The notes beneath the pieces are model-generated. The model made no database searches, was not told the origin of the DNA, and saw nothing but the letters and a program-made list of their open reading frames with translations. Positions 23,020 through 30,606 of a DNA stretch of 35,957 nucleotides are shown piece after piece. How positions within the stretch are numbered: the stretch's first letter is position 1; each line of letters opens with the position of its first letter. The position numbers and the translations under genes are program-made. Source of the DNA: Chloroflexota bacterium (lineage in GTDB: Bacteria; Chloroflexota; UBA11872); the NCBI GenBank assembly GCA_028874175.1, contig JAPPLN010000047.1:1-35957 (forward strand), given 5' to 3'.

Positions 23020-25281
23020 ATGGCCCTTACAGCACCTGAGCTCAACGTCGTTGGAACCAGCCCCATCCGCCACGACGGCGTCGATAAGGTCACCGGGCAC
23101 GCGGTCTTCGGCGTGGACGTCAGCATCCCCGGCATGCTCCATGCCCAGGTGCTCCGCAGCCCCCACGCCCACGCCCGCATCGCCCGCATCGACACCTCGC
23201 GGGCCGAGGCCCTCCCCGGCGTCCTGGCCACCATGACGTCGGCCGACATTCCATTGCCGCCGCTGGACGGCCCGCAGGCCTTCGGCAACGCCATCCACCT
23301 CAAGGCCATGAATGCCATGGCGCGCGACAAGGCCCTCTACCACGGCCACGCCGTGGCCGCCGTGGCCGCCACCTCGCCCCATATCGCCTCCGAGGCCCTC
23401 CGCCTGATCGACGTCGAATACGAGGTACTCGACCCCGTCCTCGACGCTAAATCCGCCAGTGCCCCCGGCGCGCCAATCCTGCACCCCCACCTGCGCATGG
23501 AAACCGCCGGCGCGTTCGCCGACGTCCCGGGGAACATCGCCAAGCACATCGTCCTCGAAGAGGGTGACATCCAGGCCGGCTTCGCCGCCGCCGACCTGGT
23601 CCTGGAACGCGACTTCAGCACCTCCACCATCCACCAGGGCTACATCGAGCCCCACAACGCCACCGCCTTCTGGCGTGCCGACGGCACCCTCGAAGTCCAC
23701 TGCAGCACCCAGGGCCACTTCGGCGTCCGCAACGAGATCAGCCAGATGCTCGGTATCCCGATCTCGAACATCCGCGTCGTCCCCGCCGAAATCGGCGGCG
23801 GCTTCGGCGGCAAGCTCACCAACTACGTCGCCCCGATCGCGGTAGTCCTCGCCCGCAAGTCCGGTCGACCGGTCAAGATCACGATGGACCGCACCGAGAC
23901 CCTCCTCGGCACCGGCCCCGCCCCCGCTGCCTTCATCCGCTGCAAGCTCGGCGCCACGTCGGAAGGCGACCTCACCGCCGCCCGGCTCACGATGTACTTC
24001 GAGGCCGGCGCCTTTCCCGGCTCCTCCGTCGGCGGCGCCGCCAACTGCGGCTTTGCCCCCTACCGGCTCGAGAATTTCCGCGTCGACGGCTACGACGTCG
24101 TCGTCAACAAGCCCAAGTCCCAGGCCTTCCGCGCTCCCGGCGCCCCCCAGGCGGCCTTCGCCGTCGAGGGCGTCATCGACGAATTGGCCGAGACCCTGGG
24201 CATGGATCCCCTCGAGTTCCGTCTCCGCAACGCTTCCGGCGAAGGCGACCTGCGCCCCAATGGCACCCGCTTCAACGACATCGGCAACAGCGAGCAACTC
24301 CGCGTCGCCCGGGAAACCGATCACTGGCAATCCCCGGTCGCGCAGCAGAACGGCCGCCTCTGCGGACGCGGCGTCGCCTCCGGCTTCTGGGGCAACGGCG
24401 GCGGAACCTCATCCGCCACCGCCCGCCTCAACGGCGACGGCTCCGTCACCCTCCTGGAGTCCTCTCCCGACATCGGCGGCACCCGCACGTCCATCGCCAT
24501 GCAACTGGCCGAGACCCTGGGCATCGGTTCGGACCGCGTCCATCCCCGCATCCCCGACACCGACGCCATCGCCGAAGGCGGCAACGCCGCCGGCAGCCGC
24601 ACCACCTTCGCCACCGGCTGGGCCGCCATCGAGGCTGCCCGCGATCTGCAGAGCAAGATGCGCGACGCCCTGGCCGACATCTGGGATGTGGCCGAGTCGT
24701 CGATCGACGTTTCGCTGAACGGCTTCGCCGCCAACGGCTACTCAGTCGACTTCGCCGAGGCCGCCCGCCTGATCGTCGGCGAAGGCGAGGCTCCCGTCGG
24801 CGTCGCCACCACCACGCCAACCCTCCCCGGCCCCTCCTTTGCCACCCACATCGTCGACGTCGCCGTCGATCCTGAAACCGGCAAGGTCGACGTCCTGCGC
24901 TACACCGCCATCCAGGACGTGGGCAAGGCCGTCTATCCGCCCTACGCCAGCGGCCAGATCGAGGGCGGCATCGCCCAGGGCATCGGCTGGGCCATCACCG
25001 AGGGCTACACCTACGACGACGCCGGCCGCATGACCAACACCTCGTTCCTCGACTACCGCATGCCCACCGCGTTGGACGTCCCGAACCTGGAAATCGTCAT
25101 GGTCGAGTACCCCAACCCCGGCCACCCTTACGGCGTGCGCGGCGTCGGCGAACTGCCGATCGTCCCGCCCCTGGCCGCCCTCGCCAACGCTATCCATGAC
25201 GCCACCCGCGGCCGCATCCGCCACCTCCCCGCCTCGCCGGTTCGGGTGCTGGAGGCCGTCAACGGATCCGAGAACGCCTAG
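23020..25281 (+). CDS. Xanthine dehydrogenase family, molybdopterin-binding large subunit
   Basis: A 753-aa protein of the Mo-hydroxylase large subunit family (XdhA/CoxL/aldehyde oxidoreductase type). GGGFGGK (259-265) is a molybdopterin-binding loop, AFRAPGAPQA (369-378) is the conserved segment near the Mo site, and GVGELP contains E711, the active-site base. CoxL CO dehydrogenases have an AYRCSFR loop instead, so this is not a CO dehydrogenase. The substrate may be an aldehyde, a purine or another heterocycle. The frame is open back to a GTG at 22903, but the family N-terminus fits the ATG at 23020. The partner [2Fe-2S] and FAD subunits are absent nearby, which is unusual. The aldo/keto reductase gene follows after 38 bp and is probably co-transcribed. 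Confidence 0.92.
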   Translation: MALTAPELNVVGTSPIRHDGVDKVTGHAVFGVDVSIPGMLHAQVLRSPHAHARIARIDTSRAEALPGVLATMTSADIPLPPLDGPQAFGNAIHLKAMNAMARDKALYHGHAVAAVAATSPHIASEALRLIDVEYEVLDPVLDAKSASAPGAPILHPHLRMETAGAFADVPGNIAKHIVLEEGDIQAGFAAADLVLERDFSTSTIHQGYIEPHNATAFWRADGTLEVHCSTQGHFGVRNEISQMLGIPISNIRVVPAEIGGGFGGKLTNYVAPIAVVLARKSGRPVKITMDRTETLLGTGPAPAAFIRCKLGATSEGDLTAARLTMYFEAGAFPGSSVGGAANCGFAPYRLENFRVDGYDVVVNKPKSQAFRAPGAPQAAFAVEGVIDELAETLGMDPLEFRLRNASGEGDLRPNGTRFNDIGNSEQLRVARETDHWQSPVAQQNGRLCGRGVASGFWGNGGGTSSATARLNGDGSVTLLESSPDIGGTRTSIAMQLAETLGIGSDRVHPRIPDTDAIAEGGNAAGSRTTFATGWAAIEAARDLQSKMRDALADIWDVAESSIDVSLNGFAANGYSVDFAEAARLIVGEGEAPVGVATTTPTLPGPSFATHIVDVAVDPETGKVDVLRYTAIQDVGKAVYPPYASGQIEGGIAQGIGWAITEGYTYDDAGRMTNTSFLDYRMPTALDVPNLEIVMVEYPNPGHPYGVRGVGELPIVPPLAALANAIHDATRGRIRHLPASPVRVLEAVNGSENA

Positions 25282-25319
25282 CGCGCAGCGCCCGTCCACC
25301 CGCCACGGAGAATCAGCCA

Positions 25320-26219
25320 ATGCTAACCGACCTCCCCACCGCCACCCTCGGCCGCACAGGACTTGACATAACCCGTCTCGGCCACGGCGCCATGGAAATC
25401 CGCGGCGCCCCCCGCGGCCGCGACATCAGCGACGACGACGCCCGCCGCATCCTGGCTGCCGTCCTCGACTCCGGCATCACCTACATCGACACCTCCAACG
25501 ACTACGGCCGCAGCGAAGAGCTGATGGGCCGCTACATCGGCTCCCGTCGCGACGAATACATCCTCGCCACCAAGTGCGGCTGCATCCCCGGCGGCGGCGA
25601 GCACGTCTGGACTCGAGAAAACATGTTTCGAGGCCTCGAGCAAAGCCTGCGACGCCTCAAGACCGACTACGTCGACGTCATGCAACTCCACAACGCAACC
25701 GTCGAGCAGTGCGAGGCCGAAGGCGTCGTCGACACGCTGCAGGACATGCGCGCCCAGGGCAAGGTCCGCTGGATCGGCGCCTCAACCACCCTCCCGCACC
25801 TGCCCACGTATATCGAGTGGGGCGTCTTCGACGTCTTCCAGATCCCCTACGCCGCCGTACTGCGCGAGCACGAGGAGTGGATCACAAAGGCCGCCCAGGC
25901 CGGCATCGGCACGGTCATCCGTGGAGGCGTCGGCAAGGGCGAGCCCGGTGTTGGCCTTGCGTCGGCCGATCGCTGGACCGCTTACGAAAAGGCGGGCCTC
26001 GACGACCTCCGCGAAGAAGGCGAAAGCCCCACCGCCTTCATGCTGCGTTACACCCTGTCCCACCCCGACGTCCACACCATCATCGCCGGCACCCTCAACC
26101 CGGACCACCTCGCCGAAAACGTCGCCACCGCCCAACGCGGCGCCCTCCCCCCGGACACCTACGCCGAAGCCAAGCGCCGCCTCGATCAGGCCGGCGAGTC
26201 ACCCGCCCCCGCGGACTGA
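25320..26219 (+). CDS. Aldo/keto reductase family oxidoreductase
   Basis: A 299-aa TIM-barrel aldo/keto reductase. The catalytic tetrad is visible as D57 and Y62 (IDTSNDYGRSE), K85 (ATKCG) and H124 (MQLHN). These enzymes reduce carbonyls or oxidise sugars with NADP(H). The start is ATG with GGAGA 8 nt upstream. It follows the Mo-hydroxylase gene by 38 bp in the same direction; an alcohol/aldehyde step next to an aldehyde or hydroxylation step is a plausible shared pathway. C-terminal NADP-binding residues sit near HTIIAGTLNPDHLAEN, as usual for the family. Confidence 0.9.
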   Translation: MLTDLPTATLGRTGLDITRLGHGAMEIRGAPRGRDISDDDARRILAAVLDSGITYIDTSNDYGRSEELMGRYIGSRRDEYILATKCGCIPGGGEHVWTRENMFRGLEQSLRRLKTDYVDVMQLHNATVEQCEAEGVVDTLQDMRAQGKVRWIGASTTLPHLPTYIEWGVFDVFQIPYAAVLREHEEWITKAAQAGIGTVIRGGVGKGEPGVGLASADRWTAYEKAGLDDLREEGESPTAFMLRYTLSHPDVHTIIAGTLNPDHLAENVATAQRGALPPDTYAEAKRRLDQAGESPAPAD

Positions 26220-26264
26220 GGGCTCGAGGCTCCGTCGTCCTGCGAGCTCCGTCTCTGACCGCGC

Positions 26265-26459
26265 CTAAGTCCAGAACCGGCTGATAACCGACACGATAGT
26301 CCCGGTGAGCGTCGCCGCGGCCAACGCGGACCCGACCATCCACCTGATCAGGCGTGTCTCCAGCGCGTGCAAGTCCGCCTTGGTCGCGACGGTGGCAACC
26401 ATCGCGTCAATCCTGGTCAGCCGACGCTCAATCTCAAGGGCGTTCAACTCGGCCGTCAT
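26265..26459 (-). CDS. Small coiled-coil membrane protein (DUF1640-like)
   Basis: A 64-aa protein with an amphipathic, charged N-terminal helix (NALEIERRLTRIDAMVATVA) and TKADLHALETRLIRW, a heptad-like segment. A single transmembrane helix follows (MVGSALAAATLTGTIVSVI, 41-59) and a short RFWT tail. This plan matches small DUF1640-type and phage-associated coiled-coil membrane proteins; the function is unknown. AGAGGAG lies 3 nt before the ATG at 26459. The frame stays open far upstream but there runs antisense to the creatininase gene, so only this 3' part is taken as real. It is convergent with the aldo/keto reductase gene. Confidence 0.65.
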   Translation of the reverse strand: MTAELNALEIERRLTRIDAMVATVATKADLHALETRLIRWMVGSALAAATLTGTIVSVISRFWT

Positions 26460-26624
26460 CGGCTCCTCTATGAACCGGGATTCCGGATTCCTGTCATCCG
26501 GACGATGCTGGCCCACCGCACCGCCCAGCAAGAGAGCCTGAAAGATCATAGCGGCGCTGCCTCGATGGAGTGCCCCACCACCGACAGTCCCACCCTTCGT
26601 GCTGGCTGATACGTTGGAGAGACT

Positions 26625-27374
26625 ATGCGCTTCGGCGACCTCACCTACCTCGAAATCCGCCAGCAGGCAAAGACCGGCTGCCTGGCGATCCTTCCCACCG
26701 GCTGCACCGAGCAACAGGGTCCGCACCTCCCCGTCGACTTCGACACCTGGTTCGCCGAGCGCCTCTGCCTGGCGGCGTCCCGACGGGCTGCGGGCAAGTA
26801 CCGCGTTCAATCGCTCGTGCTGCCCGCCATCCCCTACGGTCCAACGCCGGAGCATCGGAACTACGGGGCGGGCTACGTCGATATCCCTGGTGAGCTCCAC
26901 AGCGATCTGGTCTCCGCAACCTTGCTTTCCCTCGCCGAGCAGGGCTTCGAGCGCATCGTCGTCTGGCGCGGCTGCGGAGGCCATGACTTGCGTGGCACCG
27001 TTCGGCAGTTCAACCAGGTAAGCCCACTCAAAGCCCAGGCTTTTCTGCCTGAGCACCCCTTCCACGAAATCTGGTGCCGTCTCGGCGACCCGGATGTGCC
27101 AGGCGGCCACGCCGACAGCTTCTCAACCTCGATATCGCTCCATCTGCGCCCCGCAACCGTCCGGGTGAACGAGATCAGGGATCCCGCTCATCGACCCGTT
27201 GACTGGCAGGATCCGAATCTGGACTTCGCGCGCTACTCGTCCACCGGGGTCATTGGCAACCCCACCCACGTCAGCGCCCAGCTTGGCGCCAAACTCTGGG
27301 AGGCCTCCGTGGCGAGCGTCGCGAAGACCTTGCGCGCAATATCGCTGACCTCCGCATCTACCGACGGTCCCTAG
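26625..27374 (+). CDS. Creatininase family protein with altered metal site
   Basis: A 249-aa protein of the creatininase / mycofactocin MftE-like amidohydrolase family. PTGCTEQQGPHLPVDFD (24-40) corresponds to the hallmark PxGSxEQHGPHLPxxTD. E29 and D40 are kept, but the metal-binding His is Gln (Q31). GCGGHD (116-121) replaces the usual NGHGGN, so Cys117 stands where a ligand His is expected and His120 is three residues on. GHADSFSTS (161-169) replaces GHAGExETS. The family hydrolyses cyclic amides with two metal ions. These changes suggest a coherent subfamily with another metal arrangement or no catalysis. It starts 165 bp from the divergent membrane protein and converges on the selenoprotein gene. 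Confidence 0.82.
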   Translation: MRFGDLTYLEIRQQAKTGCLAILPTGCTEQQGPHLPVDFDTWFAERLCLAASRRAAGKYRVQSLVLPAIPYGPTPEHRNYGAGYVDIPGELHSDLVSATLLSLAEQGFERIVVWRGCGGHDLRGTVRQFNQVSPLKAQAFLPEHPFHEIWCRLGDPDVPGGHADSFSTSISLHLRPATVRVNEIRDPAHRPVDWQDPNLDFARYSSTGVIGNPTHVSAQLGAKLWEASVASVAKTLRAISLTSASTDGP

Positions 27375-27400
27375 CGGTGCGTCGATTGCCGCGCCGTCGA

Positions 27401-27438
27401 GATTCGGCGACAGCCTGAATCAGGCTCCCAGCCGAATC
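27401..27438. terminator. Two-level hairpin between convergent genes
   Basis: The outer arms GATTCGGC and GCCGAATC (8 bp) enclose an inner perfect palindrome, AGCCTGA-A-TCAGGCT. The element lies between the stops of the creatininase gene (27374) and the selenoprotein gene (27466), where a bidirectional terminator would be expected. No T-run follows on either side. Confidence 0.55.
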
Positions 27439-27465
27439 CGACTCTATTCGCGAGGCCCGCTCCGC

Positions 27466-27714
27466 TTACGCCAGTGCCGCGCTCACCAGCGGCAGCACCT
27501 CGCCGTCCTCCGCGTGACGCCCCAGCGCCTTCTTCGAGAACACCAGGTCGCCGTCGACGACCACCTCGAACACGCCCCCGCCCGACGGCATCAGCGTCAT
27601 TTCGCCCACGTCGGTGCCATGCTCTCCCAGGATCTCTTCCGTCGCACGGACGGCTTTAGGGAGATAGTTTCATTGGCTGCAGTATTCAATCGAGACTCGG
27701 GCGCCGCGTCCCAT
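27466..27714 (-). CDS. SelW-like (Rdx family) selenoprotein, UGA read as selenocysteine
   Basis: Reading through one in-frame TGA (27670-27672) gives an 82-aa protein that matches the Rdx (SelW/SelT/SelH) thioredoxin-like family from end to end. It has VSIEYC(12)SQ-U(15)-NYLPKA, then GGGVFEVVVDGDLVFSKK (45-62) and GRHAEDGEV. The TGA falls exactly at the second redox position of CxxC/CxxU, the place where SelW carries selenocysteine. Downstream coding is intact to a TAA. GAGGGAG lies 6 nt before the ATG at 27714. Such proteins are small thiol oxidoreductases. A nonsense mutation or sequencing error is the alternative, but the position and the following hairpin favour Sec. No sel genes are in the window. 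Standard ORF calling splits and misses this gene. Confidence 0.85.
27623..27664 (-). promoter_or_regulatory. Candidate bacterial SECIS hairpin downstream of the in-frame UGA
   Basis: Starting 6 nt after the UGA, the RNA can form a lower stem UCUCCC/GGGAGA (27659-27664 with 27623-27628). An internal loop follows, then an upper stem CCGUC/GACGG (27649-27653 with 27639-27643) capped by the 5-nt loop CGUGC. The loop begins 22 nt after the UGA and has G at its second position. Both agree with the bacterial SECIS consensus as I know it (a short loop at 16-37 nt with G in its first two bases). Confidence 0.65.
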
Positions 27715-27897
27715 GGTGCGCTCCCTCGTGCGGGTGGTGCATTAGGCGTACGCTGCAATTGTCGCATGCGCGCTGCCTCGGCTCACCTTTGCTAGGAGCA
27801 AGGCGCGTTAGATTTCCGGAAACTGAGTGCCAACTCGTGCCAGGGCAGCGTCGGGATTACAGGGCCGCACTGTCCGCACTCGACTGGAGGTGGCCAA

Positions 27898-29334
27898 ATG
27901 AAGACTGATGTAACTGACCTCGGCTCAAGCAAGCACCTCTTCATCGACCTCTCCCTGGCCGACCACACGTCCAACGTGGCATTGGGCGTCAATCCCCCGC
28001 GCCTGGGCGGCATCGCAATCGGACGCGACCGCGCCTGGGAGCACCACATCCACTTCCAGAACACGGTCCTCGACGACAACGGCCTGGGCCGCTGCTGGTA
28101 CCTCGCGTCGATCATCCGCGGAGGACTGGAATCCGCTCGGTTTGGCTACGCCGAGTCCGAGGACGGTCGTCATTGGCGCAAGCCCAACCTCGGCCTGCTC
28201 GAACTCAACGGCCGGCGCGACATGAACCTCATCCCGCCCAAGCCCAAGCGCTCCAACGTCTTTATCGACCCGACCGCCCCCCCTGCGGAGCGCTACAAGA
28301 CCTTCGGCCTCAGCCTCGAAGGCGATCCCGGAGGCGACGGCTACGGCGTCTTCGCTTCCCCCGACGGCTACGTCTTTCGCGAGCTTGGCTGCAACGGCCT
28401 CCGGCTTGCCGGCGATACCCAGAACATGGCCTTCTGGGACGACCGCATCGGACGCTACGTCGCCTACCTCCGGGGCTTCTCCCACCATCCCGACGGCCGC
28501 CGCCGGCGCGCGGTCGCGCGCTGGGAAACCGACGACCTCACCAGCCGCGACGGCTGGGACCTGTCGAACGAGGAAAGCGACCGTCACGTCATCAACCAGT
28601 TGCCCATCGTCATCGCCTGCGACGACGACGATCCCCCCGACATGGACATCTACACCCCATCCGTCGTCAAATACCCGGGGGCTGACGACGTCTACTTCGC
28701 CACCATGTCCATGTACCACCACTTCACCCCCGACGAGATGGACGACACAGACCCGCCCCGCAACGACGGCCTTATGGACATCCAGCTCGCCGTCAGCCGT
28801 GACGGCATCTCCTGGGACCGCCCCGACCGCCGCCCCTACGTCGGCATCGACGCCGAAGGCCCCGGCCAGCGCATGTGCTACGCCGTCCAGGGCATTCTGG
28901 TTCGCGGCGACACCGTCCTCCAGTACCACACCGCCTACGACCAGTCCCACGGCCACAAGCGCCAGAACAACCCCGGCGGCGTCATCCGCTGGACCGAGCA
29001 GCGCTTGGATGGCTTCGTCAGCGCCAACTTCGCCTACACCGGCGGCGAACTCGTCACCCGGCCAATCACCTTCGACGGGTCCAAACTGATCCTCAACGTC
29101 GACGCCTCAGCCTCCGGCGAAGGCCGGGTCGAAATCCAGGACGCCCACGGCCGCCCAATCCAGGGCCGCACCCTCGCCGACTGCGACCGCATCCTCGGCA
29201 ACTACCTCCGCCACCCCGTCACCTGGGGTGGCGATTCAAACCTCGGCGTACCCCCCAACACCCCAATCCGCCTCCGCTTCGCCCTCCGCAGCGCCCGCCT
29301 CTTCGCCCTGCAATTCACCGAAGCGAGCGTCTAG
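27898..29334 (+). CDS. Beta-propeller glycosidase-like protein (divergent paralog)
   Basis: A 478-aa protein with the same architecture as the propeller proteins at 21197 and 34379 but more diverged. KHLFIDLSLADHTSNV (12-27) aligns with their N-termini. GRCWYLAS and FGYAESEDGRHWRKPNLGL match the strand and DG.HW repeats. AVSRDGISWDRP is a later repeat. The C-terminus reads IRLRFALRSARLFALQF, matching the shared RLR...ARL pattern. It lacks the HP.NPVLP.G segment of the other two. No signal peptide is visible. The fold suggests glycosides as ligands; the function is unproven. The ATG at 27898 has GGAGGT 6 nt upstream. It is divergent from the selenoprotein gene across 183 bp. Confidence 0.75.
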   Translation: MKTDVTDLGSSKHLFIDLSLADHTSNVALGVNPPRLGGIAIGRDRAWEHHIHFQNTVLDDNGLGRCWYLASIIRGGLESARFGYAESEDGRHWRKPNLGLLELNGRRDMNLIPPKPKRSNVFIDPTAPPAERYKTFGLSLEGDPGGDGYGVFASPDGYVFRELGCNGLRLAGDTQNMAFWDDRIGRYVAYLRGFSHHPDGRRRRAVARWETDDLTSRDGWDLSNEESDRHVINQLPIVIACDDDDPPDMDIYTPSVVKYPGADDVYFATMSMYHHFTPDEMDDTDPPRNDGLMDIQLAVSRDGISWDRPDRRPYVGIDAEGPGQRMCYAVQGILVRGDTVLQYHTAYDQSHGHKRQNNPGGVIRWTEQRLDGFVSANFAYTGGELVTRPITFDGSKLILNVDASASGEGRVEIQDAHGRPIQGRTLADCDRILGNYLRHPVTWGGDSNLGVPPNTPIRLRFALRSARLFALQFTEASV

Positions 29335-29439
29335 CTCGGTGGTCGGTTGCTCGTTCAAATCGCTCGACCGATGGCGAGCCCGCGACCTTCGAGTTGAACT
29401 CGCTGCTTTCGCGCCAGCTGAACTACGAGCTTCCGCCGC

Positions 29440-30180
29440 CTAAGGGAGATCGTTTCTTCTGCAAGTCAGTCTGGGTCTCGCAAGATCGTCATTGATGATC
29501 ACGGCATCGGCGGACTGCTCGGGCATGGATTCGGCAAGGTAGAGACGTTGTCCGGGTTGGTAGCGGGTCAGGTAACGATCTCGAGCGGCATCCCTGGAAC
29601 CAAACATTGAGGCGTCGCGGATCATCACGCGCTCGAGCGCGCTGGCGAAGGAAGTCTTGACAAAGACTTTGAAATCCCAGAATTGTTCGAGTTCGGGCCG
29701 AAGTAGGAAGACCCCATCGAACAGCAGGACAGCGCGTCGGTCGGCGGTCCGTACGCATTGACTAACTGACCCATCAGAGCGGTAGTCGAAAATGGCCGAG
29801 CGGAATCGACGATCTCCATTCGGTCCTAGCGGCTTTAGGAGAGCCGAGGTCAACGCGGCATTGTCGAACGAGTCACGGTAGTAACCCTCGGGCGACGCCT
29901 CGCCACGGCGGTACCGTTCCGATCTGGGCCTGTGGAAGCCGTCGATGGACGCTCGAATCACAGGACGGCCGAGTGCCCTCAGCGGTTCCACTAATTCGTC
30001 TGCCAACCACGTCTTGCCGGCCCCATCGATACCGTCGATCGCGGCTCGGATTGGATGCTGGAATTCAAGCGCGTGAATCATGCAAGCCAGTTCTTGAATG
30101 ACAGCAGTTCGATCACTCAACAGATCTCGGACCTCGCCGCGGAATCGACGCACGCCATTAGTCCACTCGGTTCGGGACAT
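29440..30180 (-). CDS. Uridine kinase-like P-loop kinase
   Basis: A 246-aa P-loop NTPase. GIDGAGKT (50-57) is Walker A. SIDGFHRPRSERYRRGEASP (78-97) and EGYYRDSFD resemble the nucleoside-binding segment of uridine kinase and phosphoribulokinase-type enzymes. It probably phosphorylates a nucleoside or other small molecule; uridine is the family default, not shown here. The frame is open to 30483, but the first 100 codons lie over the TPR gene in another frame. The ATG at 30180 fits the family start, although its Shine-Dalgarno is weak. It follows the TPR gene by 37 bp and is convergent with the propeller gene, with a 105-bp gap holding no clear terminator. Confidence 0.82.
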   Translation of the reverse strand: MSRTEWTNGVRRFRGEVRDLLSDRTAVIQELACMIHALEFQHPIRAAIDGIDGAGKTWLADELVEPLRALGRPVIRASIDGFHRPRSERYRRGEASPEGYYRDSFDNAALTSALLKPLGPNGDRRFRSAIFDYRSDGSVSQCVRTADRRAVLLFDGVFLLRPELEQFWDFKVFVKTSFASALERVMIRDASMFGSRDAARDRYLTRYQPGQRLYLAESMPEQSADAVIINDDLARPRLTCRRNDLP

Positions 30181-30217
30181 CTTGCAGCGTCGCGGACTAC
30201 TCGCAGTCTGCCTGGCG

Positions 30218-30583
30218 CTATTGCGATTCGTCGACGGCTCGGTCGATACGTCGTAGAAGCCGACGTAGGAATCCCTCGAGTGACGGGTCCGTGGTGAGGC
30301 GGAGAGCTTGGCCGGCTCTTCGCGCGGCTTCCTCTGGATGCCCGGTCTTAGACAGGCTGCTGGCCAGCCAGGCCAGCGCTTCGGGAACGACCTCGGACTC
30401 GATGCCGAGCGCCAATGCTTCCCGATAGTGCGGAATCGCTTGCGCTTCCCGCCCGTTGTTGTCGTGGAAGAGTCCGAGCTCATAGTGCGCTCGAGCCTGC
30501 CCGCCTCGCGTCGTCGCCCGCTCCAGGGCAGCTGTCAGCCCGGCCAGGCTGCGACGCTTCTTGCGCGGCTTAGCCTCTGTCAC
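30218..30583 (-). CDS. Tetratricopeptide repeat protein
   Basis: A 121-aa soluble helical protein. ARAHYELGLFHDNNGREAQA and IPHYREALALG (about 30-60) form one clear TPR, and EALAWLASSLSKTGHPEEAARRAGQAL (about 68-94) forms a second, with the usual A/G and large-hydrophobic spacing. The N-terminus is basic (KPRKKRR). It probably serves as a protein-binding adaptor; the partner is unknown. The start is GTG at 30583 with AGGGAAA upstream. It lies 23 bp after the MFS transporter gene and 37 bp before the kinase, so these three are likely one transcription unit. Confidence 0.85.
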   Translation of the reverse strand: MTEAKPRKKRRSLAGLTAALERATTRGGQARAHYELGLFHDNNGREAQAIPHYREALALGIESEVVPEALAWLASSLSKTGHPEEAARRAGQALRLTTDPSLEGFLRRLLRRIDRAVDESQ

Positions 30584-30606
30584 GCGCTTTCCCTAATCAA
30601 CCGGTA

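Noticed and set aside
22990-24330. Minus-strand open frame of 446 codons inside the Mo-hydroxylase gene
   Set aside because: Gly/Val/Ala/Asp-biased antisense shadow without family motifs; the plus strand carries conserved molybdopterin motifs.
27670-27672. The in-frame TGA of the SelW-like gene as an ordinary nonsense mutation (pseudogene)
   Set aside because: It falls exactly on the redox Cys/Sec position, the reading frame is intact on both sides, and a SECIS-like hairpin follows; decay would rarely place it there. It remains testable.
29340-29420. tRNA-like GTTCAAATC in the gap after the 478-aa propeller gene
   Set aside because: No matching T-stem, acceptor stem or anticodon arm can be folded around it.
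30181-30483. N-terminal extension of the kinase frame
   Set aside because: It lies over the TPR gene, which has the better protein, and the extension is Arg/Ser-rich without domain features.
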